This document shows positions 32,458 to 44,130 of a DNA stretch of 64,000 bases, in pieces. Numbering within the stretch: the first letter of the stretch is position 1; each line of letters starts with the position of its first letter. Source of the DNA: Hexactinellida sp. DTS-2022 (taxonomy: Eukaryota > Porifera > Hexactinellida); NCBI GenBank assembly GCA_028753945.1, contig JAPNXP010000002.1, forward strand, positions 8,742,001 to 8,806,000, read 5' to 3'. The position numbers and the translations under genes were made by a program. The notes beneath the pieces are model-generated. The model did not search any database. It saw nothing but the letters and a program-made list of their open reading frames with translations, and was not told the origin of the DNA.

Positions 32458-34603
32458 CAGTGGCGTAGCCAGACCTTGAGCCCAACCTGGGCACACTTGG
32501 GGCACTCACCCACGGCGTAGCGAGAAGAAAATCTAGGGGGTCAAAGGTAAATTCAGCGAGCGTAGCGAGCGATCTAAATGGGGCTTGGGGGTGCAACCCC
32601 ACAGATTTTTCACATACTTTTCACAGAGTGTATGTGAATAACCAGGGCATTATTGTTTTTGATGGAACTAGTCATACAATCATTCATGATAATAATAATA
32701 ATATTAATATTAATAACAGGGTATAGGGCATCCCATACAACTAAGTAATTTTAGCTATAATATGCTATAATATTATATAATACTAGCGCACTACGCTTTC
32801 TCGGTCGCTTCGACACCTGTAATATCCACAGAACCGCTTCGCAGTTGTTGTGTTGTACTAATCTCAACAACTCTCATAAATTTGTGTGCAGTTGTTCCAG
32901 ATACAATAATTACCTTCCATTATTAAGCACAATCTCTTACAGGCTCGTAGCAAGCCAATTCATATTGGTACGGCGAAGTGACGTAGAGTTTTTGAATCTC
33001 AGTGTGAATTAAAATGGTACCCGAATATTGATGCGGCTAGCTAAATATTGTTGCGTTCAAGGCCGCACCTGCTCTTGCGGGCCTGTCATATATACTATGT
33101 GAATATTTTTACATTTTGTAATATTTTTGTCTATGATTACCAAAACAAATTTAACATTCTCTTCCATGTATTTTTCTTTATAATCTACCCCACCAAACTA
33201 GTCGTACACATAACTTCTGCATTGAAATTAATGGACAATAATATAATCAATAACCCTGGTGAGTGAGTCAATGAATAGTAATATTGTATTACAACTAATC
33301 GTATTACAATAATAGAAAAAGCTATTAAGGTTAAATTACCCCACGTGAATGAAAGTTCTTGTATTAATCTGTAATTGTGAGAAATATACACCTATACGAT
33401 ACAAATCAATAAACCAAAAAGAAAATGTCCCTATCTATTATACTTTGTATTTTTTGTCGGTTTCAAAATTTGGCTAATACAAATCTCCCATAGGGCGATT
33501 TCCAAAAGTGTTGGTCGATATTATGGGGTAATTTGGCAATGCGGGCATCAATGTTTGTTATCAGAATCAATATTTCAAGATTATAAGCGTGCGGAGTTGG
33601 TAGACGGTTTACATTTTTGAATTATGACTTGGAATTATTTTTTTCAAACATTTTCTCAAATTTCTCATAAAATGATGACCTTTATATCCATTTTTTGGTT
33701 TCAAAAGGTCGCAATATTTTTTATATACATTTTATGAAAATTCTAAACCACTCACCAACCGCCCATAACGATGATCTCTATGTTAGATCACACAAAATAT
33801 GTCTTTAAGTAATATTGATCTTGCAATCCCCACAGTTATCTGGTTGAGTCTGAACAAATCCCCCTATGGGACTTTTGTATTACAATAAAACTGCATTCCC
33901 CATAAAATAAAATTTATAAAATATAATCAGATTTCGTTTTCAGTTTCGATATAGCTATAGTGTCTTCTATCATATATGTGAGAATCAAACACCTAACTTC
34001 AAAACGAAATATATGTGTTTTTTTGCATGAATCTGCCGTAATTTAACCTTAAGATTTCCATTCGCTCTCTATCTCTCTACTGTATTTTTGTGAAAGATAG
34101 AGAACTCATGTTATCCATAATCATTCCATAGTGCGCAGCCTTTAGTTAATTGCACGAGTTAATTCGACATCAAATCTATTTTGCATGAATTTAGACATCA
34201 TTGCGAATAATTAATTTAGATATATAATTTTTCGGCGGCGTACGAATACTTTGGAAGGGCACTATATAGTTCGGATAATAGAGATTGCACACATTTGAAA
34301 AAAAAAAAGCTCGAGAAAGTATGAGAGTATTTAGATTTTGAACGAGAGTATTTAGTTTGAACAATAATAGGACAGTAAAGTAGCGGTATCCATAAAGAAT
34401 ATGTTGCACCCCATCCTTGTGCTGGATGCGCCCTTGTAGCAGGCCCTAACTATGTGTTTCAGCAGGGTCCGCAGAGTTGAAATACTGAGCCGGTGGGGCC
34501 CCAATCTTGGTGCGACAACCGGGGCCTCAGCCTCGCTAACCTGGGCCTGAGCTCCTCTAACCGGGGCCTGGCCCCGGCTGGCCCCCCCTTGGCTACGCCA
34601 CTG
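32458..34603. mobile_element. hAT element CAGTGGCGTAGCCA, TSD CTTAGTAC
   Basis: Starts CAGTGGCGTAGCCAGA and ends TTGGCTACGCCACTG, with perfect TSD CTTAGTAC (32450-32457 and 34604-34611). Removing it restores the Helentron frame from FLST into LQLTEEQYLL. Ends are rich in GGGGCC-type sequence, and a GCGAGCGTAGCGAGC motif is present at 32555-32572. No transposase is recognised, so it is non-autonomous. A TTAA family A copy is nested at 33325. Confidence 0.9.
33325..34052. mobile_element. TTAA element family A, copy 4
   Basis: 728 bp with TTAAGGTTAAATTACCCC and GTAATTTAACCTTAA ends, nested in the hAT element, which is nested in the Helentron: three layers. Non-coding. Confidence 0.9.
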
Positions 34604-37239
34604 CTTAGTACATTACAATTGACTGAGGAGCAATACTTGTTAGCTCTTAGAGCTTCAATTATTAGACCAACTGTATTTCTTAAGCGAAATGTTAATGAAC
34701 TGAGAATCAATGCATATAATGAATCTGTATTACATCTGTGGAAAGCTAACATGGATCTACAATATATATTAGATCCTTATGCATGTGTTGTGTACATTAT
34801 ATCATACATTGGAAAATCACAACGGGGTATGTCTAAACTATTGAAAGACGCACTCCTTCAGTTAAAATCCGGTAATGCAACCGTAAAAGAACGCTTAAGA
34901 AGTATAGCTCATAAATTCCAGAACTGTAGTGAAGTATCTGCCCAAGAAGTATCATACCACTTACTTAGTTTGCCTTTATCTCAGTGTAGTAGAGCTAATG
35001 TGTATATCAATAGGCTAATCCTCCTGAACTACGTACCAGAATGCTTAAGCCAAAACGTATACTGAAAGATATGGAAGTAGATTCCGAGGATATTCTACAA
35101 GAAGGCCTTATTGAACATTATACTAATAGACCAGATGCGTTGAACGATACATGTTTAGCTTCATTTTCCGCTTGGTATGACTATTCAGTCTGCTATGAAA
35201 AAGAGAGATACTTTGAATGACTTCGAAGTTTATGAAAATATAGACAATTTCGATGAGTCTAATATCAGAATTCTACAAATATTATCTTTGAAATGCAAAG
35301 GGTATATTAGGATGCGGCGTAAAGCTAAGGTAATTAGATTCAGGCGGTATAATATAGTACAAGATGAGATAACTTCTATAGAGAACAAATTATGCTCTAC
35401 CTACCATGGACAAATGAATGTAAAGACGTGTTGAACATAAATTTACAAATGTGCTATAAGAAAAATTATGCAATGATCATGAAAAACAGATTAGAATTTG
35501 AGAGCAATGATCAAGAAGAATAGACGAAGAGTTACTTGTCCTTGCTGATATTGATCCAGATGACACAAATTTTGATTATGTCGCTATTGAAGAAATTTTA
35601 GACAATGAAGGAATTAATGTAATTGAAGATTCAGACTATCAAATAGACTATCCAGGAGATATGGTATCCACTGATCCAAATACTGCTCCAAAAGAGGATC
35701 CTGCAAAGTATTATAATATTCCCAATTTGCGTACTGAAGAGGAATATCTATCAATGTGTCGCTGTTTAAATAACAAACAACTGTCGATATTTTTTCATGT
35801 ACTGCACTTTTTCAAAACAAACAAGCAAATTGCCAATGTATCTATATATTGCAGGAGGTGCTGGTGTTGGAAAAAGTTTACTTATTCGAGTTATATACGA
35901 AGGGTTAGTGAGCTATTTGCATTCTAAAGTGGCTATAAATCCTGACTTTGTAAAGGTGTTATTGACTGCTCCAACTGGTAAAGCAGCATTTAATATACTG
36001 GGCATGGCCCTTCATTAAGCTTTTTCCCTGCCAGTGACTGAAATTGGTGGAGAAATGCCAAAACTTTTATGTGACGTATGCAATACACTTAGAGCCCACC
36101 TCCTCGATTTGAGACTGATAATTATTGATGAGATATCCATGGTCGGGATATGATCTAGAGTTAATACTCGTCGCAAGCAAATATTTGACACTCCTATTGA
36201 TTTTGGTGGCATGTCAATCATCTCTGTAGGTGACTTTCACCAATTACGACCAGTCAAAGATTCCTATGTATTTCAGGTACCCTCAAGTGGCAAATAATCT
36301 TATGAACAACTAGTTGGCCCCTATTTATGGGATAAATTTCCTTTTGTCGAATTGACTGGAATAATGCGACAAAAGGAAGATAAGGAATTTGCTCGCGCAC
36401 TTAACAATTTGGCTAATGGAATTCTAACTGGAGATGATTGTGATTTATTTAAAAGCCGCCAAATTAAGAAGGAGAATTTGGATAATGTTGTTACGAAAAA
36501 TGCTATTCATTTAGTTTGCACTAATGCCTCAGTTGATTCTCATAATATTATAGTATTAGATTCCCTTTCAACTTAATTTATTAAATCAATTGCTCTTGAT
36601 AATCTAGTAGGAGATCATACAGGGAAGATGACAGAAAGTCTCAGCAACACAATAAGGTATTTAAAGATATCAGAAACACAAGGTTTACCTTATGAATTGT
36701 ATTTACGTGTCTCAGCAAGATATCTAGTAACGTTGAACATTAATACTCCTGATGGGTTAGTTAATGGTCCTACTGGCATACTAAATAGAATTGATATTGG
36801 AAAGAGGCAGGACACATCGTAAATTATACCCATTAGGGTTTGGATCTACTTTGATGACCCAAGCGTGGGTGCGGAACATCGTCTCAAATTCAAACATTTG
36901 ATAGTGAGAAATAAACAAATCATGAGCACCTGGACACCAATAACATTAGAAAATAAAAGATTTCAACGTGGCAAAGGAGCTAGTTCATACAGTATTGTTA
37001 GAAAACAGTTTCCTATTGTTCCTGCTGAAGCTATAACTATACACAAGAGCCCGGGAGATACCTATGAGTGTGTAGTTGCACATATCGAGCTTAGAATGGG
37101 TAGAAATGGTCTTTATACAGCTCTTAGTAGAGCCAAGACTGCTAGTGGTTTATATATTGTTGGAAACTTGAGATTCCTTGGTCAATTATCTGAGAAAGAC
37201 CCTGTGTCTCGAGAACTTAGAAGACTGAGAGAAAAGTGA
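34604..37239 (+). pseudogene. Helentron PIF1-type helicase region
   Basis: Decayed frames give the Helitron central region (ILDPYACVVYIISYIGKSQR, then LSLPLSQCSRANVYIN) and a SF1B PIF1-like helicase. Walker A is YIAGGAGVGKSLL (~35850), then LLTAPTGKAAFNI, Walker B LIIIDEISMVG (~36115-36150), and SVGDFHQLRPVKD (~36220). Then come TGIMRQKEDKEFARALN (~36350), AITIHKSPGD (~37030) and motif VI GLYTALSRAKTASGLYIVGN (~37110-37170). All main helicase motifs can be seen. Stops and shifts (for example near 35065, 35434, 35860, 36018, 36290, 36576 and 36822) mean no intact enzyme. Confidence 0.9.
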
Positions 37240-37262
37240 GCTTTTACGTGGTCTATTCCTAC

Positions 37263-37945
37263 CTCTAGTCCAGACATTTGTCTGTTTAACATTCGATCAT
37301 TGAATAAACACTGGAGAGATATAGCTAGCGATCCCCTATTAAATCAATGTCCTATCTTAATATTACAAGAAACAATGACAGTTGAATCTGACGCTATCAA
37401 CATTGCAGGTTACTCTCTAATTGCCAGAATTGATGCTAATCAACGCATACCAGGTAGTGGCTCCCATATTTGCTGTACAAACCAATCATGCTGTGTGTTT
37501 TTAAATCAATCGAATTGTTATTCAAAAGGCAGATTAGAATATATTGGGATTCGTTATACAGATCCACAATCAGGAAAAATTATTGAAATATTATCTATTT
37601 ATCGTTCTCCTCAGTTAGAAATACACCAATTTACTAGCGATATATCAAAAGATTTCAGCAATTTCCCGGATATTTATATAATATTTGGGGATTTCAATGT
37701 TAATCTACTAAGAGAACCTGATAATAGTACATTAATCATCATCATGATGATTAATGCAATTTATGTACAGTCAGTGTTACCACTCAATGCTTAATAATTA
37801 TCACAATCACTACTGATCACTTATCACAACTTGATTGTGTATTTGCCAAATTAGAATGGAAATTATATACCAACGCCTATGAATCATACTTCAGTGACCA
37901 TAAACCGATATTCATATCTTTTAATAATAATGCCTCTAATCAATG
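37263..37945 (+). pseudogene. Helentron AP-endonuclease-like (EEP) domain
   Basis: Directly after the helicase, FNIRSLNKHWRDI, PILILQETMTVES (catalytic Glu), IRYTDPQSG, LSIYRSP and IIFGDFNVNLL (catalytic Asp and Asn) match the endonuclease/exonuclease/phosphatase fold. After a frame break at ~37795 the sequence encodes TTDHLSQLDCVFA and FSDHKPIFISF, the SDH catalytic His motif. Every expected catalytic motif is therefore present, though split over frames. The domain type and its place C-terminal to the helicase identify the element as a Helentron. Confidence 0.85.
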
Positions 37946-37954
37946 CATAGATAG

Positions 37955-38280
37955 CTCGGTACGTGGTATACCGATGGTTTATATAATTAGGTATGATTAA
38001 TTATACCAAATTATGAATTGTTCGGTACAACATTCTAAACTTCCATTACACATTTAATATACCTACATCTATAATACCTTAAATACTAGAAATATACGTG
38101 GTATATTGTTGTATAATATTGGTACAATCTAGGTGTAATCTTGGTGTAATCTAGGTGTAATCTAGGTGTAATCTAGATAAAATTAATAAATATTAAGCAT
38201 AAGGTAGTATACCGAAACTATACACTAATTTGGTATAATTGGTTATACCTCATTATACCATCGGTATACCACGTACCGTG
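37955..38280. mobile_element. MITE CGGTACGTGGTATACC, TSD ATAGATAG
   Basis: 326 bp; CTCGGTACGTGGTATACCG at the left, CGGTATACCACGTACCGTG at the right, with perfect TSD ATAGATAG (37947-37954 and 38281-38288). It includes a run of GTGTAATCTAG repeats near 38127-38178 and TATACC motifs. It inserted between the Helentron endonuclease and OTU parts. Confidence 0.9.
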
Positions 38281-38288
38281 ATAGATAG

Positions 38289-39066
38289 CCTAAATATATA
38301 GCTCTAAAGTATGCGAAGATATCAAAAATGATGGAAGAGATAATGTAATTTCTTATTCTAACAGCGATAATGCAATGGACGTTGACACATTCATAAATAT
38401 TAGTTCAATTAAAGATAAAGTTGCATCAGTTTCAGGTTTGAGTATTGAACAAGTTATAACTTCTACTCCACAAGGCAGTAATCCTATTAGTACGAATAAT
38501 AATACATTTGTAAATGAAATGCGTCGGTTATTAGCAGAGAGCATCAATATGATAACAACATCAATTAGAAATAGAACCAGTACATATCAGACACATCTGA
38601 GGCACTATTATTCTATAATTAACAATAGTTTGAGAGTTCATTTCAATCTAAAAGCAGTACCAGTTATTCCAGATGGCAATTGCTTTTTTCGGTCATTGTC
38701 ACACATTATATTTGGAGATGAATGTGAGCAACATAATATACGGACTAAATTAATACACGCGTTTCAGAACAGTCCATATATTGGGCATTCTGCGGAATTC
38801 AAGGATATAATTAAGTAACTATACATCAACACTTAATGGGTATGCTTCCTAATAATACTTGGGGGACGATAAATGAGTTAGTGATGTTTGGAATTTTAGC
38901 TGGGATTAATGTGAGTTATATATGTGCTACTGACACAGATAGATGGCATCATAATGATGTGCAGCAGGTCTTGAGAAGATTAAGCTGTGAAAGAGCAAGA
39001 CAAGACATTTATCTTGAAATAATGGGTTCATTGGCAAGTGCAGACTATTTGAATTATAAACAATGA
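38289..39066 (+). pseudogene. Helentron OTU-type cysteine protease domain
   Basis: The frame 38375-38818 encodes VPVIPDGNCFFRSLSHIIFG then EQHNIRTKLI, the OTU motif with Asp and catalytic Cys (DGNCFFRS). After a stop near 38817, a second frame (38836-39066) carries WGTINELVMFGILAGINVSY and RWHHND, where the OTU His is expected. OTU domains occur in some Helitrons; their role in transposition is not known. An ~80-residue unrecognised segment precedes the domain. Confidence 0.85.
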
Positions 39067-39120
39067 TAAGTGCCCATTTAGTCGGATCTGTGTCAGTAGC
39101 ACATATATAACTCACATTAA
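38906..39120. repeat. 35-bp perfect inverted repeat at the 3' edge of the OTU gene
   Basis: 38906-38940, TTAATGTGAGTTATATATGT and onward, returns as an exact reverse complement at 39086-39120, with 145 bp between. The left arm is coding (INVSYICATDTD), so the right arm is a copied, inverted piece, perhaps from a repair event near the element end. Confidence 0.75.
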
Positions 39121-39397
39121 ATGTACACTATCCTGTCATCCACTGATTACATTAATAAGACTATTATCGATAAATAGCTAAAGAAATTGATAGGAATATA
39201 TATCTCATATTAGATATCCTGTATATACATATTTGAATGACTTATGAATTGCTGCAGCTAATATTATAAATTGGTGAAAGTCACCTAACACATGATTGAT
39301 ATCAGTTATGATTTATGTTAATGACAAATTACTGAAAGCGATTGAAGTTGTTTGAGTTGTTTGAGTTGTATGAATTGTCTCAGTGTGCATCAGAGAC
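39121..39397. other. unassigned AT-rich sequence
   Basis: No gene or TIR is recognised. The 3' end of the Helentron should lie at or before this stretch, but no terminal hairpin could be assigned. Confidence 0.4.
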
Positions 39398-39510
39398 AGG
39401 GTTGGGTTTTTCCTGTCCAAAACTGGTTTTGGACGGACAGTGGGAAAAACCCGGTTTTACCGGTTTTACCGGTAAAAACGGGTCAATACTGGTCAATACT
39501 ATATCCTTGA
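39398..39510. mobile_element. hAT-like terminus with ACCGGTTTT repeats
   Basis: CAGGGTTGGGTTTTTCC followed by AAACTGGTTTTGG and repeated CGGTTTTACCGG. This is the end type of hAT elements; the other end was not found. Confidence 0.55.
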
Positions 39511-39773
39511 ATACTAAGAATTAGTAGCTCATGAGCTTTGCGAATTATCTATCAATTTATTAATCTTACCGTAAAGTTCAGCAAGAATTGAAAGGATTAT
39601 GCTGAATAAATACCAGTTGAAAAGATATAGATGAAAAATATGACAGTAAATTGATGTTTAATTAACCTTTATTCTTGTTACCAATCTAATTCTTGACATC
39701 CTCTCAATTCTCTGTAACAAGCTACTAATTTGCTGGTTTTGTCGATTCCCAATCTGTTCCTTAGTTGGGTTTG

Positions 39774-40253
39774 AATTAAAGATTATAAGCGTACGGAGTT
39801 GGTAGACGGTTTACATTTTTGAATTATGACTTGGAATTTTTTTTATTAAGCATTTAATCAAATTTTGCATAAAAAGATGACCTTTTTATTCATTTTTTGG
39901 TTTCAAAAGGTCGCAATATTTTTTATTTAGATCTTATCAAAATTCTAAACCGCCCACCAACCGCCCATAACGATGATCTATCTGATAGATCATACAGTAC
40001 AGGTCTTTAGCAAATAATGATCTTGCAAACCACACACTTATCAGGTGGAGTCTGAAAAAATCCCCCTATGGGACTTTTGTATTAGCATAATACTGCAAGC
40101 CCAATAATTTCGAATTTATAGAAGATAATTAGATTCGTTTTCAGTTTCGATATAGCTATAATGTCTTCCATCATATATGTGAAATTCATACTCCCACCTT
40201 CAAAACTAAATTCAAGTGTTTTTTTGGGTGAATCTGCCGTAATTTAACCTTAA
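39774..40253. mobile_element. TTAA element family A, 5'-truncated copy
   Basis: Matches family A from GATTATAAGCGTACGGAG to the right end GTAATTTAACCTTAA. The first ~245 bp are absent. Confidence 0.85.
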
Positions 40254-40561
40254 GAAAAAAGTTGTTAGTGAATAAGGCCCCTGGTCTAGAAATAGACGGT
40301 CTAAATATAAGTTATTTCGTATTTTTAATTACTATTTCCCACATTTTTATATTTTATTTATATATTTATTATTTAGTATTTACTAAGTTCTACAATACCA
40401 ATAGAGAAGTATATCTTATGTTGTGATCACCAATACGAATCCATTTTCTCAATCATTATTGGAGCATATAACAACCGAAATAAACAAAAGATATTTGTAG
40501 TTGCTCAAGAAACAACAACGCTCACGCGATAGGAACTCTAAATTCTCTTCTCAATTCGGCT

Positions 40562-40571
40562 TATAAATAGT
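40562..40571 (+). promoter_or_regulatory. putative TATA box for the micro-ORF
   Basis: TATAAATAG lies ~160 bp upstream of the ATG at 40726, with a TC-rich 5' leader of ACTCCTCC repeats between. Position and sequence fit an RNA polymerase II core promoter. Confidence 0.4.
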
Positions 40572-40725
40572 GACTTTCCAATCTGGAGGGTAAGTGATAT
40601 ATATATATCTAAGAGAATATTCAAACTTATAACTATTCTTCTACATAACTTCTACTATAACTCTTCACTCCACTCCTCCACTATAACTCCTCCACTCACC
40701 TCCTCCACTCAACTCATCCACCACT

Positions 40726-40965
40726 ATGTCCATTGCGGCCCTCCTCCTAAAAGGCGAAACGGATAATAACAGGCTCGAGCGCTCGGAAATGAGGCAGGAG
40801 ATGTTCATCGTAAGATCAAAACTAGACAATTCGCAAAAAAGAATATTCGCCCACAGGACGCGAATATATTCACTCGAGCAAGAAACCAAAAAGCTCTGGC
40901 GAGTCATTTATATAATGGCGATATCTAATATTGTGACTTTATGTATCGTTATATGGTTATTATGA
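40726..40965 (+). CDS. unknown 79-aa protein, coiled coil plus C-terminal membrane segment
   Basis: An intact frame with ATG and TGA, distinctly richer in GC than the flanks. Residues ~10-58 are charged and heptad-like (RLERSEMRQEMF, then SKLDNSQKRI and SLEQETKKLW), suggesting a coiled coil. Residues ~60-79 (VIYIMAISNIVTLCIVIWLL) form a hydrophobic segment at the very C-terminus, as in tail-anchored membrane proteins. A TATA box lies upstream and AATAAA at 40973-40978. The antisense frame is also open. No family is recognised; it could be a small host gene, a captured viral gene or an exon. Confidence 0.5.
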   Translation: MSIAALLLKGETDNNRLERSEMRQEMFIVRSKLDNSQKRIFAHRTRIYSLEQETKKLWRVIYIMAISNIVTLCIVIWLL

Positions 40966-40972
40966 TTTAGTA

Positions 40973-40978
40973 AATAAA
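40973..40978 (+). terminator. poly(A) signal AATAAA
   Basis: A perfect AATAAA eight bases after the stop of the 79-aa frame. Confidence 0.4.
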
Positions 40979-40984
40979 AATAGA

Positions 40985-41499
40985 TAATATTTATCCTAGT
41001 GTTTCATACAAATTTAGTTCCTAAAGCTACTGGAATCATTAATTACTAGAATTAGTCGAGGAATAAACTCTCATCATCTCAATCCAAATGATCAATTTAG
41101 CGGTTTTGTTGATGACTCATAAGTTAAATATTTATTAAACTTACTGTCACGTGTGGTTGTTGATTCTACCAGATAGCTCAAATATATTTTGTATATTTCA
41201 GTTGCTATGTGCTCCAATAATGTTTGCAAAATGGAGCCGTAATGGTGATCACACCACAAGTTATACAACTCTGATATTATCAATTGTTATTGTAGAATAT
41301 ATAAAAAAATATATACAAATACAATTAAAAAATGTGGGAAATAACAAAAAATACAAAAAGGTGAATAGTATGATGATAAGTTAGGAAAAGGGAATTTTTC
41401 GACGACTTGGAAATTATCATATTTCAACGTTTTACTTCGTAGAGAATTTAAGGATTTGACAGTACATGTTTGTTACATAAAATCAATTTTAATTAGCTT
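40985..41499. other. unassigned AT-rich sequence
   Basis: No domain-bearing frame or TIR was seen. The 63- and 77-codon frames that overlap on opposite strands near 41092-41384 are unconvincing. Confidence 0.4.
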
Positions 41500-42236
41500 C
41501 ATTGTAATTAGACAAGCTATAGATGAATAAAAAAGTAAAAAATGTCAACAAAGTAGCGGATAACTTTAGGGAAAACAACGGAATAAGGGAAATCCTGACC
41601 AACGAGACAAACTACTAAAATTTCGTATAATAAGAACAAAATTAATTACAAATGTTATAAAGAATTACTGAGCGGAAAACAGTCTGTAGATATATCAAAA
41701 AGTTAAAAATGTCAACAAAGTAGCGGATAACTTCATGGAAACAACGGATGAAGTGCATTGGAGACCAACGAGACAACTTACTATAAATCTTCGTATAATA
41801 AGAACAAGATTACTACAATTGTTAGACCGAGTTACAAAGTGGAACACAGTCTATAGATATATAAAAGAGTCAAACATCTCAACAAAAAAGCAGAAAACTT
41901 CAGGGAAAACAAAGGACGAAGTGGATTGGAGACCAACGAGACAACTTACAATAAATTTCGAATAATAAGAACAAGATTAATACAAATGTTAGATCGAGTT
42001 ACTAAGTGGAACACATTCTGTAGATTTATCAAAGAGTTAAAAATGTCACAAAGTAGCAGATAACTTCAGGGAAAACTGCGGTATATGTAGCCATTCGAGC
42101 AACTAGAGAACTTACAATAAATTTTCAGAAAACGAGAACAATAATTTGTACAAGTTTTATAATGAGTTACTAACCAGGATACAGCCCGTAGATTTTTCAA
42201 AGAGTCAAACATGTCACATAGTAACAGATAATCTTC
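41500..42236 (+). repeat. satellite with ~167-bp monomers
   Basis: The block AATGTCAACAAAGTAGCGGA recurs at 41541, 41708, 41874, 42042 and 42209, giving spacings of 167, 166, 168 and 167 bp. Each monomer also has ACCAACGAGACAACTTAC, a TCGTATAATAAGAACAAGATT-like block and TGTAGATATATCAAA. The last monomer runs on as the start of the large repeat unit (equivalent to 49660-49795 in unit C). Confidence 0.9.
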
Positions 42237-42244
42237 TCCTATAG

Positions 42245-43021
42245 CAGGAGTGGGCAAACTTTTCAGGCCGCTGGCAAAAATGTATAAATGTCATAGTGTT
42301 GCGGGCCTGAGAGTGAACATTTTCTATTTAACACATTTTATATTTTATTTGCAGTAGCATTAATGGGAAATAAACTATGATACTGAGGAAGGATAAACTA
42401 ATTTAATGACAAATTAGGAAGTATAAAGAACTAGTGGGAGTTGTGCAATTGATCCTGCGTTTTTATTAGTTTATCAAAACTTGGTTCTCTGGCTGAAGTT
42501 GCAAACACACATAAGCTGATAAAGGAATTCATCTGTCAATACTGATCTTTACATATTTTTGATAAACTATATCATACCTGCCAATCGTACAAGGATCCCT
42601 GTACAGTAAAAGAATATTAACCATTTTGGCAATTCTGTAGAGGCGTACAGGAATTTAATCCATTTATATAGGGATTTTTAATATACTAATTATGAGTAAA
42701 TAATGCCTAAAATGTCTACAGATGTGATAGTATATTCTGTCATGCATTCTGCATTGACTACATAAAGGCACAACGTTGTTTCTATATGTATTCAAGTGTA
42801 TAGTAATTTCCTGGAGGAGCGAGCGCAGCGAGCGAGATATTTTTTGGGATGTGTACAGGGATTTTGGCCAATGTACAGGGGGAAATTGGAGCCCTGTACA
42901 GGGATATGATTCAAATAGGTTGGCAGGTATGCTTTATGTGGCCTAGACTACCAAAATATGGACTTCTGTATAGGTCAAGCGGGCCGATTCCGGCCCGCGG
43001 GCAGTAGTTTGCCCACCCCTG
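42245..43021. mobile_element. 777-bp hAT element, TSD TCCTATAG
   Basis: CAGGAGTGGGCAAACTTTT at the left and AGTTTGCCCACCCCTG at the right, with CGGGCC-rich subterminal parts typical of Charlie-like hATs. Perfect TSD TCCTATAG (42237-42244 and 43022-43029). Unit C has the empty site. It has the GCGAGCGCAGCGAGC motif at 42818-42836 and a nested element at 42575. Confidence 0.92.
42575..42929. mobile_element. nested element with CCTGCCAA ends
   Basis: TACCTGCCAATCGTACAAGG at the left, AGGTTGGCAGGTA at the right, with TA at both edges. Inner GTACAGGGAT motifs are repeated near both ends (CCCTGTACAG / CTGTACAGGG). Probably a TA-target MITE inside the hAT element; the superfamily is not certain. 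Confidence 0.6.
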
Positions 43022-43756
43022 TCCTATAGCATAAGTAAGTGAGAAGAAAAGCACAACAATCCAAATGATTGAATACCTTCTATGAACACATTAAGCTATG
43101 GTTAGATAGTGTGATTCGCATACAAGGAACTAATTTGAGATAAAATATCAAGCAAGCAGGGTGACTTACTTTAGTCTAATGTCGAGAGAAAAGGAATTTT
43201 ATAATTATATAACCCGTAATCACTTTTAACTACTTGGACGGAAAGTCTTTTGGATTTTCTTGTTGTTTTGTTTAATTTTCGCGGATTATGTGGATAAATC
43301 GAGTCATACATTAGCTTTGATATACAAATTGTATATGCGTGGTAATGGCGTGCGCAAGTTTAGGAGAAAGTTGAGGCCCTAATCTTGTTAGTAGATATGG
43401 CTGTTCGAGTTAGCAGAATCAATTTTCACAATTATAAACTTTGGATATTGCAATCACTGTTATTTTAAAAATTCAAAACATATTTTTGCAACTAGCATGA
43501 CTTTTCTGTATTATACTTTCTTTAAAAATAATATAATACTTGTTTGAGTAGACCGTGTTTCACGATATTTGCAAAAGATAAACCATAAATCCCAAATTAC
43601 TCTCAACTCTAGTCCAATTCTAGACTGACCAACTTTAGGAGCTCTAAACAGCCTACCACTCGATAACCAGCCAAATGATTTTTAATCCACATGCTGGTAA
43701 TCAGCGTTAAACTAAGATATTATCAGCATTACAAGTGTTCAAATTTGTTGTGTATA

Positions 43757-44126
43757 TGTTATGTCGATTGTGTCAAATGTCGATTTTACAAAATCAACAT
43801 GAATCAACGGAACTAAAACAAGTGTTCGATTTTATAAAATTAACATTTTTATTAGTTGATTTTGTAAAATCGACATTTCTAATAGTTGATTTTGTAAAAT
43901 CAACATTCTGAAATGTCGATTTTACAAAATCAACTAATAAAAAATGTTGATTTTGCAAAATCGACATTTGAAATATCGAGTTTACAAAATCAACAAATTA
44001 AAAATGTCGATTTTATAAAATCAACTATTTTACAAATTAAACTTAAGTTTGTATGTTGATTTTACAAAATCGACATTTTGGATGTTGATTTTGTAAATTC
44101 GACTATTTGACAAAATCGACATAACA
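43757..44126. mobile_element. 370-bp element of GTCGATTTTACAAAATCAAC repeats
   Basis: Starts TGTTATGTCGATT and ends AATCGACATAACA, flanked by TATA on both sides; unit C has a single TATA there. The body is about a dozen copies, in both orientations, of a ~20-bp near-palindrome of GTCGATTTT and AAAATCAAC type. No coding. Confidence 0.8.
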
Positions 44127-44130
44127 TATA

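Larger units (their letters stand above)
29842..39120 (+). mobile_element. decayed autonomous Helentron (Rep-Hel-EN-OTU)
   Basis: A rolling-circle transposon with the order N-terminal Cys domain, Rep, PIF1-type helicase, endonuclease, OTU protease, all on the plus strand. An endonuclease C-terminal to the helicase marks the Helentron/Helitron2 group (established knowledge). Three insertions split it: a MITE at 31340-31596, a hAT at 32458-34603 and a MITE at 37955-38280. Exact ends are not certain. The left limit is set by the core repeat and the right by the inverted repeat after the OTU domain. Many frameshifts; not autonomous now. Confidence 0.8.
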
